A stretch of DNA of 64,000 nucleotides from Bacteroidota bacterium (GTDB lineage: Bacteria > Bacteroidota > Bacteroidia > Chitinophagales > Chitinophagaceae): assembly GCA_029573235.1 (NCBI GenBank), contig JAKQGX010000026.1:62001-126000 (forward strand), given 5' to 3'. Both the position numbers and the translations under genes were made by a program. The notes below the pieces were generated by a model that had not been told where the DNA came from, ran no database searches, and saw only the letters and a program-made list of their open reading frames with translations. Shown here piece after piece: positions 43,209 through 52,573 of this stretch; position 1 is the first letter of the stretch, and every line of letters starts with the position of its first letter.

Positions 43209-46013
43209 ATGCATAAATCCTTACTGTTATTATTTTTTATTGGTTGTTGCTTTTCACAAATTACTACCCGTGCTCAGCCCTTTACTATTAGCGGCACTGT
43301 AGTAGATACACTTAATGATAACCGATTACAATATGCTGCCGTTACAGTAATACGTTCGAAAGACTCGGTAATGGAAACCTTCACACGTACGCAACAAGAA
43401 GGGCAATTTCAAATAAATCTATCACATGCCGGCAAGTATAATGTAATGATCTCCTTCCCCGGATTGGCAGATTATGTAGAAACCATCCAGCTTTCTCCCT
43501 CGCAGCCATCTGTAAACTTGGGGCTGGTGCCTATGGTGTCAAAATCGTATTTATTGTCGGAATATATTTTGAAACAAGAAATAGCTGCAATAAAAATCAA
43601 AGGGGATACGACGGAGTATGTAGCCGATAGTTTTAAAGTAAGAGACAATGCTACGGTGGAAGAGTTGTTGAAGAAGTTGCCGGGATTGCAAGTGAATAAA
43701 AACGGAGAGATAACCGCACAGGGAGAAAAGGTGCAAAAGATCATGGTGGATGGCGAGGAATTTTTTACCGACGATCCGGCAGTTGTATCAAAGAGTTTGC
43801 AATCAAAAGCAGTAGATAAGGTGCAGGTGTTTGATAAGAAAAGTGAACAAGCAGAGTTTACCGGCATTGATGATGGATTACGCGAAAAAACCATCAACCT
43901 AAAACTAAAAGAAAATAGTAAGCAAGGTTATTTTGGGAAAGCCGTAGCCGGTGGTGGTACCGATGGTCGTTATGAAAACCAACTGATGCTAAATGCCTTC
44001 AAAAATAAAAGAAAAATAGCGGCCTTCGGAATTGGTGCTAATACCGGAAAAGTAGGCTTGGGTTGGGATGAAAGAGATAAATACAGTGGTGGCAATAACA
44101 CGCAAACGAATGAGGATGGATATACATATCGGTACTATGAGTCGGATGGTAGTGACGGTAATTGGAATGGCAATTTCAGTGGGCAAGGGATACCCTCTGC
44201 ATGGACCGGAGGGCTACATTATTCCAATAAATGGTTGCAAGACCAATTACATTTCAACAGTAACTACCGCTATGCCAATTTACAAACCTCCACACAAGGC
44301 GCTACGCTCACCCAATACAATCTGGATACGCTACAGTATTATAAAGACGAGCGCAGAAGTGCTCATTCGGTAAACAACCGACACAGCTTGGATGTGCGAA
44401 CAGAATACAAATTGGATAGCCTTACCACCTTGCGCCTTACAGCCCGTGGCGGCAATACGTATATGGTAAATAATGAAGCGTATGAGGCGCAATCAAAAGA
44501 TACCTTGGGTACCATTTTCAATAATAACACTCGCCGTAATAATGTAGAGTCGCTTTCTCAAAACCAGAATGCGACACTGTCGCTTCAGCGGAAATTTTTA
44601 AAGAAAGGTAGAACGTTTGCTGCCACACTCAACGAACGATACAATCAATCGAAGGCAGATAATCATTTATTGTCAACGGTTACCATACAAGTAAGCCCCA
44701 CACCACAATACATAGACCAGCAAAAAGAAAACTACCAGAAAAATCTGCAAGCCGACATTAGCCTTTCATATACCGAGCCTCTGAGCAAAGTTGTTTTTTG
44801 GGAAACCAATTATAGCTATGCCATCAACAACAACTCCGCCAAACGGCTATCCTACAATAAAAATACGGATGGTAACTATACGGTTTTAGATAGCCTCTAC
44901 AGCAGCCATTACGATGTAGATATCCAAACCCAAAAAGGCGGCAGCAATCTTCGGTTAGTGTATAAGAAAATGAATGTTTCTTTAGGAGGTGCCGTTGCCG
45001 GTACGCAGTTTCATCAAAAAGACCATTTCACGAACCGTGATTTCCGTCGCTCTTTTCTCAACTTCTTTCCGAATGCTTCTATTACTTACCGCCCACGTCA
45101 GCAACAATCCTTTAGCTTGAGATATTACGGCAATACGCAACAACCCACCATAGACCAACTACAACCCATAAGACAAAATACGGACCCACTAAATATTTCC
45201 GTCGGTAATCCCAATCTAAAACAAGAGTTCAATCACAGTCTCAGTTTTAACTTTAACGACTATAAGGTGTTTAGTGCGTTGTATAAATATCTTAGTATGA
45301 ATTTCTCATTTGTCAATAATGACATCAGCCAGTCACAAACCATTAGCGACAATTTCATACGCACCTATCAATACACTAATGTGAATGGCAACTACAATGG
45401 ATCGCTGTACGGTGGAATGGGTAAAAATTTTAGGAAATTAAATTTAGGTATCAACTTAAACGGAGGTTTTAATCTATCGAACAGCTATTCGTACATGAAC
45501 GGCGACAAAAACAGAAACGATAACAAAGACATATCATTAAGCATTGGCGCTAATTACAGCAAAGATTCTTTGTGTGAAATAGAACTGGACTTCAGAACCA
45601 ACTATAACATGAACTATGCTTCTATCAATAAAAGTCAAACCAATTACTTCAGTTATGCCACCACCTTTAACGTTAGCTTCTTTTTGCCGAAACGATTTGA
45701 AATAGGAACGAGTTTCGATTGGGATATTCGCCAAAAGGTTGCCGCCTTTGATAACAACAACAATGTCTTTCTATGGAACGCACACATCAGTAAGAAATTT
45801 CTTAAAGGAGATGCGCTGGAATTACGCGCCTCCGCTTATGATATCTTAAACCAAAACAAAGGTTATTCAAGAGTGGCCTATGCCAATACCATCACCCAAC
45901 AAAACTACAACACGCTGCGCCGATATGCCATGCTAAGCCTGATATGGAACTTTACTAAATCATCCATAGTAGCCACCGATAACAGTACTCAAATAACTAC
46001 ACAAGAAGATTAA
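43209..46013 (+). CDS. TonB-receptor-like outer-membrane barrel with regulatory domain
   Basis: 934 residues from ATG 43209 (a TTG at 43176 is less likely). The signal peptide is followed by a carboxypeptidase-regulatory-like beta-sandwich (about 25-105, TISGTVVDTLNDNRLQYAAVTV). A plug-like segment comes next (VEELLKKLPGLQVNKNGEITAQGEKVQKIMVDGEEFFTDD), then a large barrel of the OMP_b-brl_3 type. It lacks a recognisable TonB box and may be a passive or TonB-linked transporter. The GLPGLI-family gene starts 2 bp after its stop, an arrangement seen often for this family. Substrate unknown. Confidence 0.88.
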   Translation: MHKSLLLLFFIGCCFSQITTRAQPFTISGTVVDTLNDNRLQYAAVTVIRSKDSVMETFTRTQQEGQFQINLSHAGKYNVMISFPGLADYVETIQLSPSQPSVNLGLVPMVSKSYLLSEYILKQEIAAIKIKGDTTEYVADSFKVRDNATVEELLKKLPGLQVNKNGEITAQGEKVQKIMVDGEEFFTDDPAVVSKSLQSKAVDKVQVFDKKSEQAEFTGIDDGLREKTINLKLKENSKQGYFGKAVAGGGTDGRYENQLMLNAFKNKRKIAAFGIGANTGKVGLGWDERDKYSGGNNTQTNEDGYTYRYYESDGSDGNWNGNFSGQGIPSAWTGGLHYSNKWLQDQLHFNSNYRYANLQTSTQGATLTQYNLDTLQYYKDERRSAHSVNNRHSLDVRTEYKLDSLTTLRLTARGGNTYMVNNEAYEAQSKDTLGTIFNNNTRRNNVESLSQNQNATLSLQRKFLKKGRTFAATLNERYNQSKADNHLLSTVTIQVSPTPQYIDQQKENYQKNLQADISLSYTEPLSKVVFWETNYSYAINNNSAKRLSYNKNTDGNYTVLDSLYSSHYDVDIQTQKGGSNLRLVYKKMNVSLGGAVAGTQFHQKDHFTNRDFRRSFLNFFPNASITYRPRQQQSFSLRYYGNTQQPTIDQLQPIRQNTDPLNISVGNPNLKQEFNHSLSFNFNDYKVFSALYKYLSMNFSFVNNDISQSQTISDNFIRTYQYTNVNGNYNGSLYGGMGKNFRKLNLGINLNGGFNLSNSYSYMNGDKNRNDNKDISLSIGANYSKDSLCEIELDFRTNYNMNYASINKSQTNYFSYATTFNVSFFLPKRFEIGTSFDWDIRQKVAAFDNNNNVFLWNAHISKKFLKGDALELRASAYDILNQNKGYSRVAYANTITQQNYNTLRRYAMLSLIWNFTKSSIVATDNSTQITTQED

Positions 46014-46015
46014 TC

Positions 46016-46774
46016 ATGACGAAAAGAATAAGAAAATTCCTATTACTGATGGTGGTAGCATGGTTACCCTTTGTAACTACAGCACAATACACCACTTATG
46101 GCAAGATATCTTACGAACGCAAAACGAATGCTCACCAACTAATGGATGACATGGCAGATGATGATGATGACAATAGTTGGATTGCATCCAGGAAAGCACA
46201 GACACCTAAATTCAGCACAGCTTATTTCGATTATTTTTTTACCCCCCAAAACAGTTTGTACAAACCCGGTAAAGAATCGGACAACAAATACAAAGGTTGG
46301 GGCGCACCACCCGCCGCAGATAATATAGTTTTCACCGATTTCTTACAAACACAAGTCACGGCTACCAAACAAGTGTATGAAGAGTCTTTTTTAGTAAAAG
46401 ATAGCATACGAAAATTGGAATGGAAGATTGGAGATGAAATACGTACAATAGCAAATTTTAAATGCCGTAAAGCCATCACCAAGATGTATGACTCTGTAGT
46501 GGTGGTGGCATTTTATACAGATGACATTCCGGTAAGTGGAGGGCCAGAGATGTTTGGAGGCTTGCCCGGAGCCATTCTTCAATTGGTGATACCAAGATTG
46601 CATACCACATGGATAGCTACCCAAGTAGAAGGAACCTTACCGAATACATCAGATATAAAAGAACCCAACAAAGGAAAGCAAGTGACACAAGAAGCATTGT
46701 ACAACAGCTTAAACAAAACTGTATCTAAATGGGGTAAATGGGGGCAACGTAGTATATGGTGGAGTATGCTGTAG
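46016..46774 (+). CDS. GLPGLI-family exported protein
   Basis: 252 residues. The signal peptide (MTKRIRKFLLLMVVAWLPFVTTA) is followed by YTTYGKISYERKTNAH, typical of the family start. The defining GGPEMFGGLPGAILQLV motif lies at about 175-190. An acidic insert (DDMADDDDDNS) follows the N-terminus. Members are periplasmic or surface beta-rich proteins of unknown function, frequently encoded after an outer-membrane barrel, as here with a 2-bp gap. A shared role in import or signalling is inferred. Confidence 0.9.
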   Translation: MTKRIRKFLLLMVVAWLPFVTTAQYTTYGKISYERKTNAHQLMDDMADDDDDNSWIASRKAQTPKFSTAYFDYFFTPQNSLYKPGKESDNKYKGWGAPPAADNIVFTDFLQTQVTATKQVYEESFLVKDSIRKLEWKIGDEIRTIANFKCRKAITKMYDSVVVVAFYTDDIPVSGGPEMFGGLPGAILQLVIPRLHTTWIATQVEGTLPNTSDIKEPNKGKQVTQEALYNSLNKTVSKWGKWGQRSIWWSML

Positions 46775-46925
46775 TATTGAGGTTTGCAAATTTCATTAGC
46801 TAAAATAGCTGAGCGATAATCATCTCCGTTTAATAACTTTCATATCTTTAAGACCTTGAAGGTGTGGTAGATGTTTTTCATCTAACCCAACCAATATTTA
46901 CTTCAAAACAGCAATAACAACTTTC

Positions 46926-48008
46926 ATGAAACGACTTATTACCACATTATTGTGCGCCACATCTTCTACTGCACTAATGGCGCAGATTAGCATCACCGCT
47001 ACGGATATGCCTATATCCGGAGATACGTTGCGATACAGCATGGCTAGCCCTGTTGCAAGTACTATCAACCTTACAACAACCGGTGCAAATACTACCTGGG
47101 ATATTACCGCACTCACGCCATTATCTCAATCTGTAGATGCATATAAAACAGCATTACAAGTAAATCCATTGTATGCAGCTACCATTTCGGTGTCGGCATA
47201 CGGTTATAAAGTAGCTGATTCGTTAGGCAATTCAGGCATTTCTTTGCCCATCTCTCTACCTATCTCCATTACAGATATTTACACCTTCTTCAATAAGAAA
47301 AACAGCCCTTCCCGTTTCATTGCCGAAGCCTTTGCGGCCAATGTTTCCGGCTTACCTACTGCTGCCAATTACAGCGACGAAGATGAATGGTATTTTTTTC
47401 CTTTGAACTATAATAATCACGACAGCTCTACTTTTAAATTAAGCTACAGCATGGCAGGTTTAGGCTCCTTTTCACAACAGGGTAAAAGAATAACCGATGT
47501 GGACGGATGGGGCACCATCAAAACACCACAGTTTCCCACAGGTGTTTCTTGTTTGCGCGTACGCTCTGTCGTTTCAGAGATAGATAGCATTTCCTTTAGC
47601 GGCACAGCGTTTGGAATGCCACGCAAGACCGTAGAATACAAGTGGCTTGCCAATGGAGAACACTATCCCATATTATGGGTTTCGGCTAATGTGACCGGCA
47701 ATACAGAAACCATCACCTCTATACGCTATAGAGATCAGTACCGTCCTATAACTACAAGCATTGCTACGACATCCCAAGCGCCTTCTATATTGACAGCATA
47801 TCCCAATCCGGCACAAGGTGATAATATGAACATTGCCTTGCCTTCCGATTGGACAAACTATACCATTGAAGTGTTTGATATCAATGGCAAGCTATTGTTG
47901 CAACAACAAAACCGCAACCACTTTACCATTCAGGGATGGAGCCATGGCAACTACTTGGTGCGTGTTTCCGGTGAGAGGGGTTTGGGCTTTGCGCAGTTTA
48001 TCAAATAA
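46926..48008 (+). CDS. Small T9SS cargo protein
   Basis: 360 residues. The signal peptide (MKRLITTLLCATSSTALMA) is followed by a roughly 260-residue beta-rich domain of unknown function (ISITATDMPISGDTLRYSM, TWDITALTPLSQSVDAYKT). A type A T9SS sorting domain ends it (LTAYPNPAQGDNMNI ... IEVFDINGKLLLQQ ... GNYLVRVSGERGLGFAQFIK). It is expected at the cell surface or in the medium. A TATCTTTA -7-like element lies at 46843-46850. Confidence 0.82.
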   Translation: MKRLITTLLCATSSTALMAQISITATDMPISGDTLRYSMASPVASTINLTTTGANTTWDITALTPLSQSVDAYKTALQVNPLYAATISVSAYGYKVADSLGNSGISLPISLPISITDIYTFFNKKNSPSRFIAEAFAANVSGLPTAANYSDEDEWYFFPLNYNNHDSSTFKLSYSMAGLGSFSQQGKRITDVDGWGTIKTPQFPTGVSCLRVRSVVSEIDSISFSGTAFGMPRKTVEYKWLANGEHYPILWVSANVTGNTETITSIRYRDQYRPITTSIATTSQAPSILTAYPNPAQGDNMNIALPSDWTNYTIEVFDINGKLLLQQQNRNHFTIQGWSHGNYLVRVSGERGLGFAQFIK

Positions 48009-48041
48009 CACAACGAAAAACACAATACCCTTGTGAAAAGA

Positions 48042-48073
48042 CAATAGGCTGCTTCAATTGAGGCAGCCTATTG
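48042..48073. terminator. Bidirectional terminator between the T9SS cargo gene and dapA
   Basis: CAATAGGCTGC (48042-48052) and GCAGCCTATTG (48063-48073) pair, with further weaker pairing inside. T-rich sequence is better on the reverse strand (dapA side). Confidence 0.65.
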
Positions 48074-48138
48074 GTTTATGATGACTGTATAAAACAGTTT
48101 GGTAATTGCAATGTTTTGGATGATAACAATCACATTCG

Positions 48139-49011
48139 TTAAGAAGCCATAGCAATGTCTATTTTGTTTTGTAAATCGGCGGAAGCGCTTACCAGTGGCA
48201 GTCTTAATACATTTTCTAGGATGCCCATTTTGGAAAGTACGTATTTCACACCGGTAGGATTGCCTTCTGCAAATAATAAACGGGTTTTTGCCAGCAAGCT
48301 ATAATGGATTGCTTTTGCTGATGCCATATTGCCGGACAATGCTTCATTAACCATAGTTGTAAAATCTTGGGTAAAACAATTGGCAGCTACAGAAATTACT
48401 CCTTCAAAGCCAATTGCTATTTGAGGCATTACCAAGTCATCATCGCCGGATAAAACCGCAAAATGCTCCGGTTTCCCTTGTACCAAGTCCATGCACTGCG
48501 AAAAAACACCACTGGCTTCTTTGATGGCTACAATGTTTTTAAACTCATTGGCTAATCGTAGCGCCGTAGCTGGTAAGATATTCGTTACCGTTCTGCCCGG
48601 TACATTATAAAGAATAATGGGCTTATCGGTAGCCGTAGCAATGGCTTTAAAATGTTGGTATATCCCTTCTTGAGAGGGTTTGTTGTAATAAGGCGCTACA
48701 CTAAGAATGCCGGCAACACCCTCTAAAGGATATTCCTTAAGTTGCTGGATGACTTCAGCCGTATTATTACCGCCAATACCGCATACTACCGGTACACGAC
48801 CCTTAGCATGTTCTACTACCAGTGCCAACACTTCTTTTTTCTCTGCAGAGGTGAGGGTGGGAGTTTCGGCAGTAGTACCCAATGCTACCAGATAGTTGAC
48901 ACCATTGTCAATGACGTAGTCAACTAATTTTTTTAATGCCGGAACGTCAATAGCGCCGGAAGTATTAAAGGGAGTTACCAAGGCAACACCCGTACCGCGA
49001 AAAAGATGCAT
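48139..49011 (-). CDS. dapA: 4-hydroxy-tetrahydrodipicolinate synthase
   Basis: 290 residues, normal length. It condenses aspartate semialdehyde with pyruvate in lysine/diaminopimelate synthesis. The TIM-barrel motifs are LVALGTTAETPTL (Thr pair), Tyr135 (ILYNVPGRT) and the Schiff-base Lys164 (VAIKEASG). It lies 40 bp downstream of accA on the same strand, so the two are probably co-transcribed from the accA promoter. Confidence 0.96.
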   Translation of the reverse strand: MHLFRGTGVALVTPFNTSGAIDVPALKKLVDYVIDNGVNYLVALGTTAETPTLTSAEKKEVLALVVEHAKGRVPVVCGIGGNNTAEVIQQLKEYPLEGVAGILSVAPYYNKPSQEGIYQHFKAIATATDKPIILYNVPGRTVTNILPATALRLANEFKNIVAIKEASGVFSQCMDLVQGKPEHFAVLSGDDDLVMPQIAIGFEGVISVAANCFTQDFTTMVNEALSGNMASAKAIHYSLLAKTRLLFAEGNPTGVKYVLSKMGILENVLRLPLVSASADLQNKIDIAMAS

Positions 49012-49051
49012 AGTATGATGTAGTATAAAATGTAAAAATCAATTCGTGTAA

Positions 49052-50008
49052 TTACAGCTCTTCATAAAAGCCCATGTTCTCAAATTTGGTGATACGCTCA
49101 GCAATTCGGGTGTCTGCTGTTTTGCCGGACAGCTCCTTTAAAGATTGTATTAAATAATCTTTCAGGGTAGCCGCCATTTCCTCAGGATTGCCATGAGCAC
49201 CGCCAACCGGCTCTTTCAGCACATCATCTACCAAGTTAAATCCCTGCATGTCTTTAGACGTGAGCTTTAGTTGCTCGGCAGCTTGTACTTTATAATCCCA
49301 GCTTCGCCACAAGATGGTAGAGCAGTTTTCGGGAGAGATAACCGTGTACCAAGTGTTTTCCAACATAGCTACTTTGTCACCGATGCCAATACCCAATGCG
49401 CCACCGGAGGCACCTTCGCCAATGATGACACAGATAACGGGTACTTTCAAGTTGACCATCTCAAAAAGGTTGCGGGCAATTGCTTCTCCTTGTCCACGTT
49501 CTTCGGCTTCCAAGCCGGGGTAAGCGCCCGGTGTGTCGATTAATGTAATGATGGGGCGATTAAATTTTTCTGCCATCTTCATCAGCCGTAACGCTTTCCG
49601 ATAGCCTTCGGGGTTGGCCATTCCAAAATTGCGCAATTGACGCATCTTCGTATTGGTGCCTTTTTGTTGCCCTATTACCATTACGGGCATCCCTTCCAGT
49701 TCAGCCATACCACCTACCATCGCTTTATCATCTTTTACTTGACGATCGCCATATAGCTCAGTAAAGCTGGAGAAGATTTTATTGATATAATAAAAAGTGT
49801 AAGGGCGCTCCGGATGGCGGCTCAGTTGTACTCGTTGCCAAGGGCTGAGGTTTTGGTAGATATGCTCACGAGTACTTTTTATAGTGTCTTCCAGTTCTTG
49901 AATACTTTTAGACATGTCTATCTGATGATTTTTGACAGACATTTCTTTTAATTTATGGAGTTGGCCATACAACTCTTCTAAAGGCTTTTCGAAATCTAAA
50001 AATTGCAT
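49052..50008 (-). CDS. accA: Acetyl-CoA carboxylase carboxyltransferase subunit alpha
   Basis: 318 residues. With AccD it transfers carboxyl from biotin to acetyl-CoA to make malonyl-CoA. Seen: the N-terminal helical [46 protein letters not shown] and [15 protein letters not shown], the family core. accD is not in this window, as is usual in Bacteroidota. It has its own consensus promoter divergent from the tRNA-Asp promoter. Confidence 0.97.
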   Translation of the reverse strand: MQFLDFEKPLEELYGQLHKLKEMSVKNHQIDMSKSIQELEDTIKSTREHIYQNLSPWQRVQLSRHPERPYTFYYINKIFSSFTELYGDRQVKDDKAMVGGMAELEGMPVMVIGQQKGTNTKMRQLRNFGMANPEGYRKALRLMKMAEKFNRPIITLIDTPGAYPGLEAEERGQGEAIARNLFEMVNLKVPVICVIIGEGASGGALGIGIGDKVAMLENTWYTVISPENCSTILWRSWDYKVQAAEQLKLTSKDMQGFNLVDDVLKEPVGGAHGNPEEMAATLKDYLIQSLKELSGKTADTRIAERITKFENMGFYEEL

Positions 50009-50027
50009 AAAGACAGTTTAGCGTTGA

Positions 50028-50057
50028 CAAATATAAAGGTCGCTAAAAAAAAATCAA
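50028..50057 (-). promoter_or_regulatory. accA(-dapA) promoter
   Basis: On the reverse strand, TTG (50057-50055), a 19-nt spacer, then TATATTTG (50035-50028), a full consensus match 20 nt before the accA ATG. The T-run in the spacer may add bending. Confidence 0.65.
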
Positions 50058-50063
50058 TAAGGA

Positions 50064-50096
50064 TTTGCAGGTTTGATTTTTTTGTGCTTATATTTG
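50064..50096 (+). promoter_or_regulatory. tRNA-Asp promoter
   Basis: TTTG (50064-50067), a 21-nt spacer, then TATATTTG (50089-50096), 17 nt before the mature tRNA 5' end. It is back-to-back with the accA promoter, only 6 bp separating the -33 elements. Confidence 0.65.
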
Positions 50097-50113
50097 CAGC
50101 CCAATCGGAGAAT

Positions 50114-50187
50114 GGATCGGTAGTTCAGTTGGTTAGAATGCCGCCCTGTCACGGCGGAGGTCGCGGGTTCGAGTCCCGTCCGGTCCG
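50114..50187 (+). tRNA. tRNA-Asp (anticodon GUC)
   Basis: A 74-nt cloverleaf. The acceptor arm GGATCGG/CCGGTCC has one G-U pair. The D-loop has AGTTGGTTA, the anticodon arm GCCGC-CTGTCAC-GGCGG has GTC at its centre, and the T arm GCGGG-TTCGAGT-CCCGT is standard. The discriminator is G, as in Asp tRNAs. CCA is not encoded. Confidence 0.97.
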
Positions 50188-50188
50188 C

Positions 50189-50222
50189 AAAAGGTCATCA
50201 ATTTGATGACCTTTTGTTTTTT
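50189..50222. terminator. Bidirectional terminator between tRNA-Asp and ispE
   Basis: AAAAGGTCATCA (50189-50200) pairs with TGATGACCTTTT (50204-50215), a 12-bp stem with a 3-nt loop and T-run. It starts 2 nt after the tRNA. Confidence 0.88.
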
Positions 50223-50994
50223 ATTTCGATGCCTCAAAAATTCCATAAATAGCGCTTCCCGTTCCACTCATTGAGGCATAGAGCGCACCATCTTCGTAAA
50301 GTTTATTTTTTATTTCTTGCAAGGTGGGGTGTTTGCTGAACACCGTCTTTTCAAAATCATTTTGTACATATTGTTTCCATTGTGCTATATCGGCAACAGA
50401 TAAAGTACGCAGATCGAAAGCAGCCGGCTGGGGTGTAATTTGATGAAAAGCATCTTTGGTAGCAACGTGAATACCGGGAGTAATGATTTTTATCTCATAG
50501 CCCGATAAATCTAACGATATTGCTTGCATGACCTCGCCTCGTCCGGTGGCATATTGAGGGGTGTTATTAATAAAAAAAGGACAATCGCTGCCCAATTCCA
50601 ATGCCCAATCGCACAAAGTAGCAGTGTCTTGTTTTAGATGATAGGCTTCATTCAGCATCGTAAGCATAAAGGCACCATCTGCGGAACCTCCGCCCAATCC
50701 GGCTCCCATCGGTATGGCTTTGTGGAGATAGATGTCCAATGGTGGCAAAACACCGTTTAGTTTCGATTGTATCAAATGATAGGCCTTCCAAACCAAGTTG
50801 TCAGTAGGGTTGCCGGCTACCGCTAATCCCGATACGTTCATCTTCGTTACGCCATTCGTAGCGGGCACCATTTCCAAGGCATCTTTATAGTTTTTTACGG
50901 GATAAAAAATGGTTTCCAACTCATGGTATCCATCGGCTCGCTTTTGTGTTACAAATAAGCCAATGTTGATTTTTGCATTCGGAAATGTAATCAT
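50221..50994 (-). CDS. ispE: 4-diphosphocytidyl-2-C-methyl-D-erythritol kinase
   Basis: 257 residues, slightly short for the family. This GHMP-kinase enzyme of the MEP isoprenoid pathway shows FPNAKINIGLFV at the N-terminus, the ATP motif PMGAGLGGGSADGAF, LGSDCPFFI and the C-terminal SMSGTGSAIYGIF. Divergent from the ABC ATPase gene. Confidence 0.95.
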   Translation of the reverse strand: MITFPNAKINIGLFVTQKRADGYHELETIFYPVKNYKDALEMVPATNGVTKMNVSGLAVAGNPTDNLVWKAYHLIQSKLNGVLPPLDIYLHKAIPMGAGLGGGSADGAFMLTMLNEAYHLKQDTATLCDWALELGSDCPFFINNTPQYATGRGEVMQAISLDLSGYEIKIITPGIHVATKDAFHQITPQPAAFDLRTLSVADIAQWKQYVQNDFEKTVFSKHPTLQEIKNKLYEDGALYASMSGTGSAIYGIFEASK

Positions 50995-51013
50995 GGTGCG
51001 ATAAAAATATCTG

Positions 51014-51021
51014 TATTTTTG
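51014..51021 (+). promoter_or_regulatory. Candidate -7 element of the ABC ATPase gene
   Basis: TATTTTTG matches TAnnTTTG exactly, 23 nt before the ATG. No good -33 is visible. Confidence 0.35.
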
Positions 51022-51043
51022 AAAACTCTACCTACAGAGTCTT

Positions 51044-51730
51044 ATGCAGGAAGTTATTTCACTCAACAATATTCGTAAAAGTTATTTTCTTGGTAAGCAG
51101 GAATTGCCCGTTTTAAAAGGCATCCAATTACAAGTATTCCAAAAGGAGTATGTAGCCCTCATGGGTCCCAGCGGCTCGGGTAAGTCAACATTAATGAACA
51201 TCATTGGTTGCCTCGACACGCCTACCAGCGGACAATACATCCTCAATCAACAGGACGTCAGCAAAATGAGTGATGATGAATTGGCTGACGTTCGGAATTC
51301 CGAAATAGGGTTTGTATTCCAACAGTTCAATTTGTTGCCGCGCCTTACAGCGTGGGAAAATGTAGCGCTTCCACTGATATACGCCGGTGTCGGCAAATCG
51401 GAACGAGAAGCAAGAGCAAAAGATATGTTGGAAAGAGTGGGATTAAAAGATAGAAGCCATCACAAGCCCAACGAACTATCGGGTGGACAAAGCCAGCGGG
51501 TAGCTATTGCTCGAGCCCTCATCAACAATCCATCGCTGTTGTTGGCAGATGAGCCTACCGGCAACCTCGATACCAAGACTTCCATAGAAATCATGGAACT
51601 ATTTTCACAAATTCAAGAACAAGGCAACACGGTAGTATTAGTAACACACGAAGAAGATATCGCTCAATTCACCAAGCGAGTAGTGCGCCTGCGCGATGGT
51701 GTCATTGAAAGCGACCAATTAACCCAATAA
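51044..51730 (+). CDS. ABC transporter ATP-binding protein (LolD/MacB type)
   Basis: 228 residues. Walker [10 protein letters not shown] (41-49), Q-loop QQFNLLPR, signature LSGGQ (145-149), Walker B LLLADE (165-170) and the switch His in VTHEED. The [13 protein letters not shown] and DEPTGNLD segments place it in the type VII (LolD/MacB/FtsE) group, which powers lipoprotein release, efflux or cell-division transport. No permease of the MacB/LolCE type is adjacent, so the partner must be elsewhere. The protein is predicted to be peripheral on the inner membrane. Confidence 0.92.
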   Translation: MQEVISLNNIRKSYFLGKQELPVLKGIQLQVFQKEYVALMGPSGSGKSTLMNIIGCLDTPTSGQYILNQQDVSKMSDDELADVRNSEIGFVFQQFNLLPRLTAWENVALPLIYAGVGKSEREARAKDMLERVGLKDRSHHKPNELSGGQSQRVAIARALINNPSLLLADEPTGNLDTKTSIEIMELFSQIQEQGNTVVLVTHEEDIAQFTKRVVRLRDGVIESDQLTQ

Positions 51731-51799
51731 CCCATTACTGATTTTTCGCTTCAGCAATATAATACACTACCGTCCCCCAACCCTCGGAAAAGAAACGGA

Positions 51800-51807
51800 T
51801 ACCTTTG
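51800..51807 (+). promoter_or_regulatory. Candidate -7 element of the cobalamin adenosyltransferase gene
   Basis: TACCTTTG is an exact -7 match only 16 nt before the ATG. The leader would be about 10 nt, too short for a cobalamin riboswitch. Confidence 0.45.
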
Positions 51808-51823
51808 CAAAAAAAAGTAAACC

Positions 51824-52387
51824 ATGGCATTTAAAATATATACCAAGACAGGCGACAAAGGCAGCACCAGCCTTATTGGCGGCGTGCGCGTACCCAAAAA
51901 CCACATCCGCATCGAAGCCTATGGCACCGTAGATGAACTGAACTCATACATCGGTGTGGTGAGCGATAGCCTTCAACAAACAGAACTGAAGGAATGGCTC
52001 CGTGAAATTCAAGACCGCCTCTTTACCATTGGCTCGGTGCTGGCCACCAATCCCGACAAAGAAGTGAAAATGAAACTGCCCGACTTGCATGATGCCGATA
52101 TCGAATGGCTGGAACAACGCATCGACAAAATGAATGAAGTGCTGCCCGAAATGCGCTCCTTCATCCTTCCCGGAGGTCATCTGGCGGCTTCGCACACACA
52201 TGTTGCCCGTTGCATTTGTCGCCGTGCCGAGCGGTTGAGCGTCGGTATGGCAGAGCAACAAACTTACGTGCCCGAGTTGGTCATCAAATACCTCAATCGC
52301 TTATCCGACTTCCTTTTCGTATTGTCAAGGTATATCGCTCACCTTCATGGTGCTGCTGAAATACCTTGGAGGGCAAGGGTTTCATAA
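51824..52387 (+). CDS. Cob(I)alamin adenosyltransferase, PduO type
   Basis: 187 residues. It transfers adenosyl from ATP to cob(I)alamin to make coenzyme B12. The ATP-binding N-terminus KIYTKTGDKGSTSLIGG is present, with IEAYGTVDELNSYIGV and the conserved RCICRRAER helix, followed by YLNRLSDFLFVLSRY. Full length. No B12 transport or synthesis genes are adjacent, so it probably supports a B12-dependent enzyme such as methylmalonyl-CoA mutase encoded elsewhere. Confidence 0.94.
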   Translation: MAFKIYTKTGDKGSTSLIGGVRVPKNHIRIEAYGTVDELNSYIGVVSDSLQQTELKEWLREIQDRLFTIGSVLATNPDKEVKMKLPDLHDADIEWLEQRIDKMNEVLPEMRSFILPGGHLAASHTHVARCICRRAERLSVGMAEQQTYVPELVIKYLNRLSDFLFVLSRYIAHLHGAAEIPWRARVS

Positions 52388-52426
52388 AGTTTGTTTTCTT
52401 TTTTTTGGGGGGCAGCTGGCACCTAT

Positions 52427-52552
52427 CGATGAAACATCGTTGCGACGCTCCGTTCATCTATAGTAGTACTATTTAGCCATTGCCGTTCGGTACATTACCG
52501 TACATTGTACCATAATATCAACATCAAAAAACACAAAGCGAAGTATCTTCGC
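52427..52552 (+). promoter_or_regulatory. Cluster of short dyads upstream of purH
   Basis: Three perfect short hairpins stand in the gap before purH: CGATG-AAA-CATCG (52427-52439), CGGTA-CAT-TACCG near 52488-52500, and GCGAAG-TAT-CTTCGC (52538-52552). A GGTAC...GTACC inverted repeat overlaps the second. None has a T-run. They could be operator or leader structures, or remnants of an interspersed repeat. Confidence 0.35.
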
Positions 52553-52573
52553 CACAAATTGTAAAGAAAGAAT

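Noticed and set aside
51731-51823. Possible cobalamin riboswitch upstream of the adenosyltransferase gene
   Set aside because: Only 93 bp are available, no B12-box-like sequence is seen, and an exact -7 element leaves a leader of about 10 nt.
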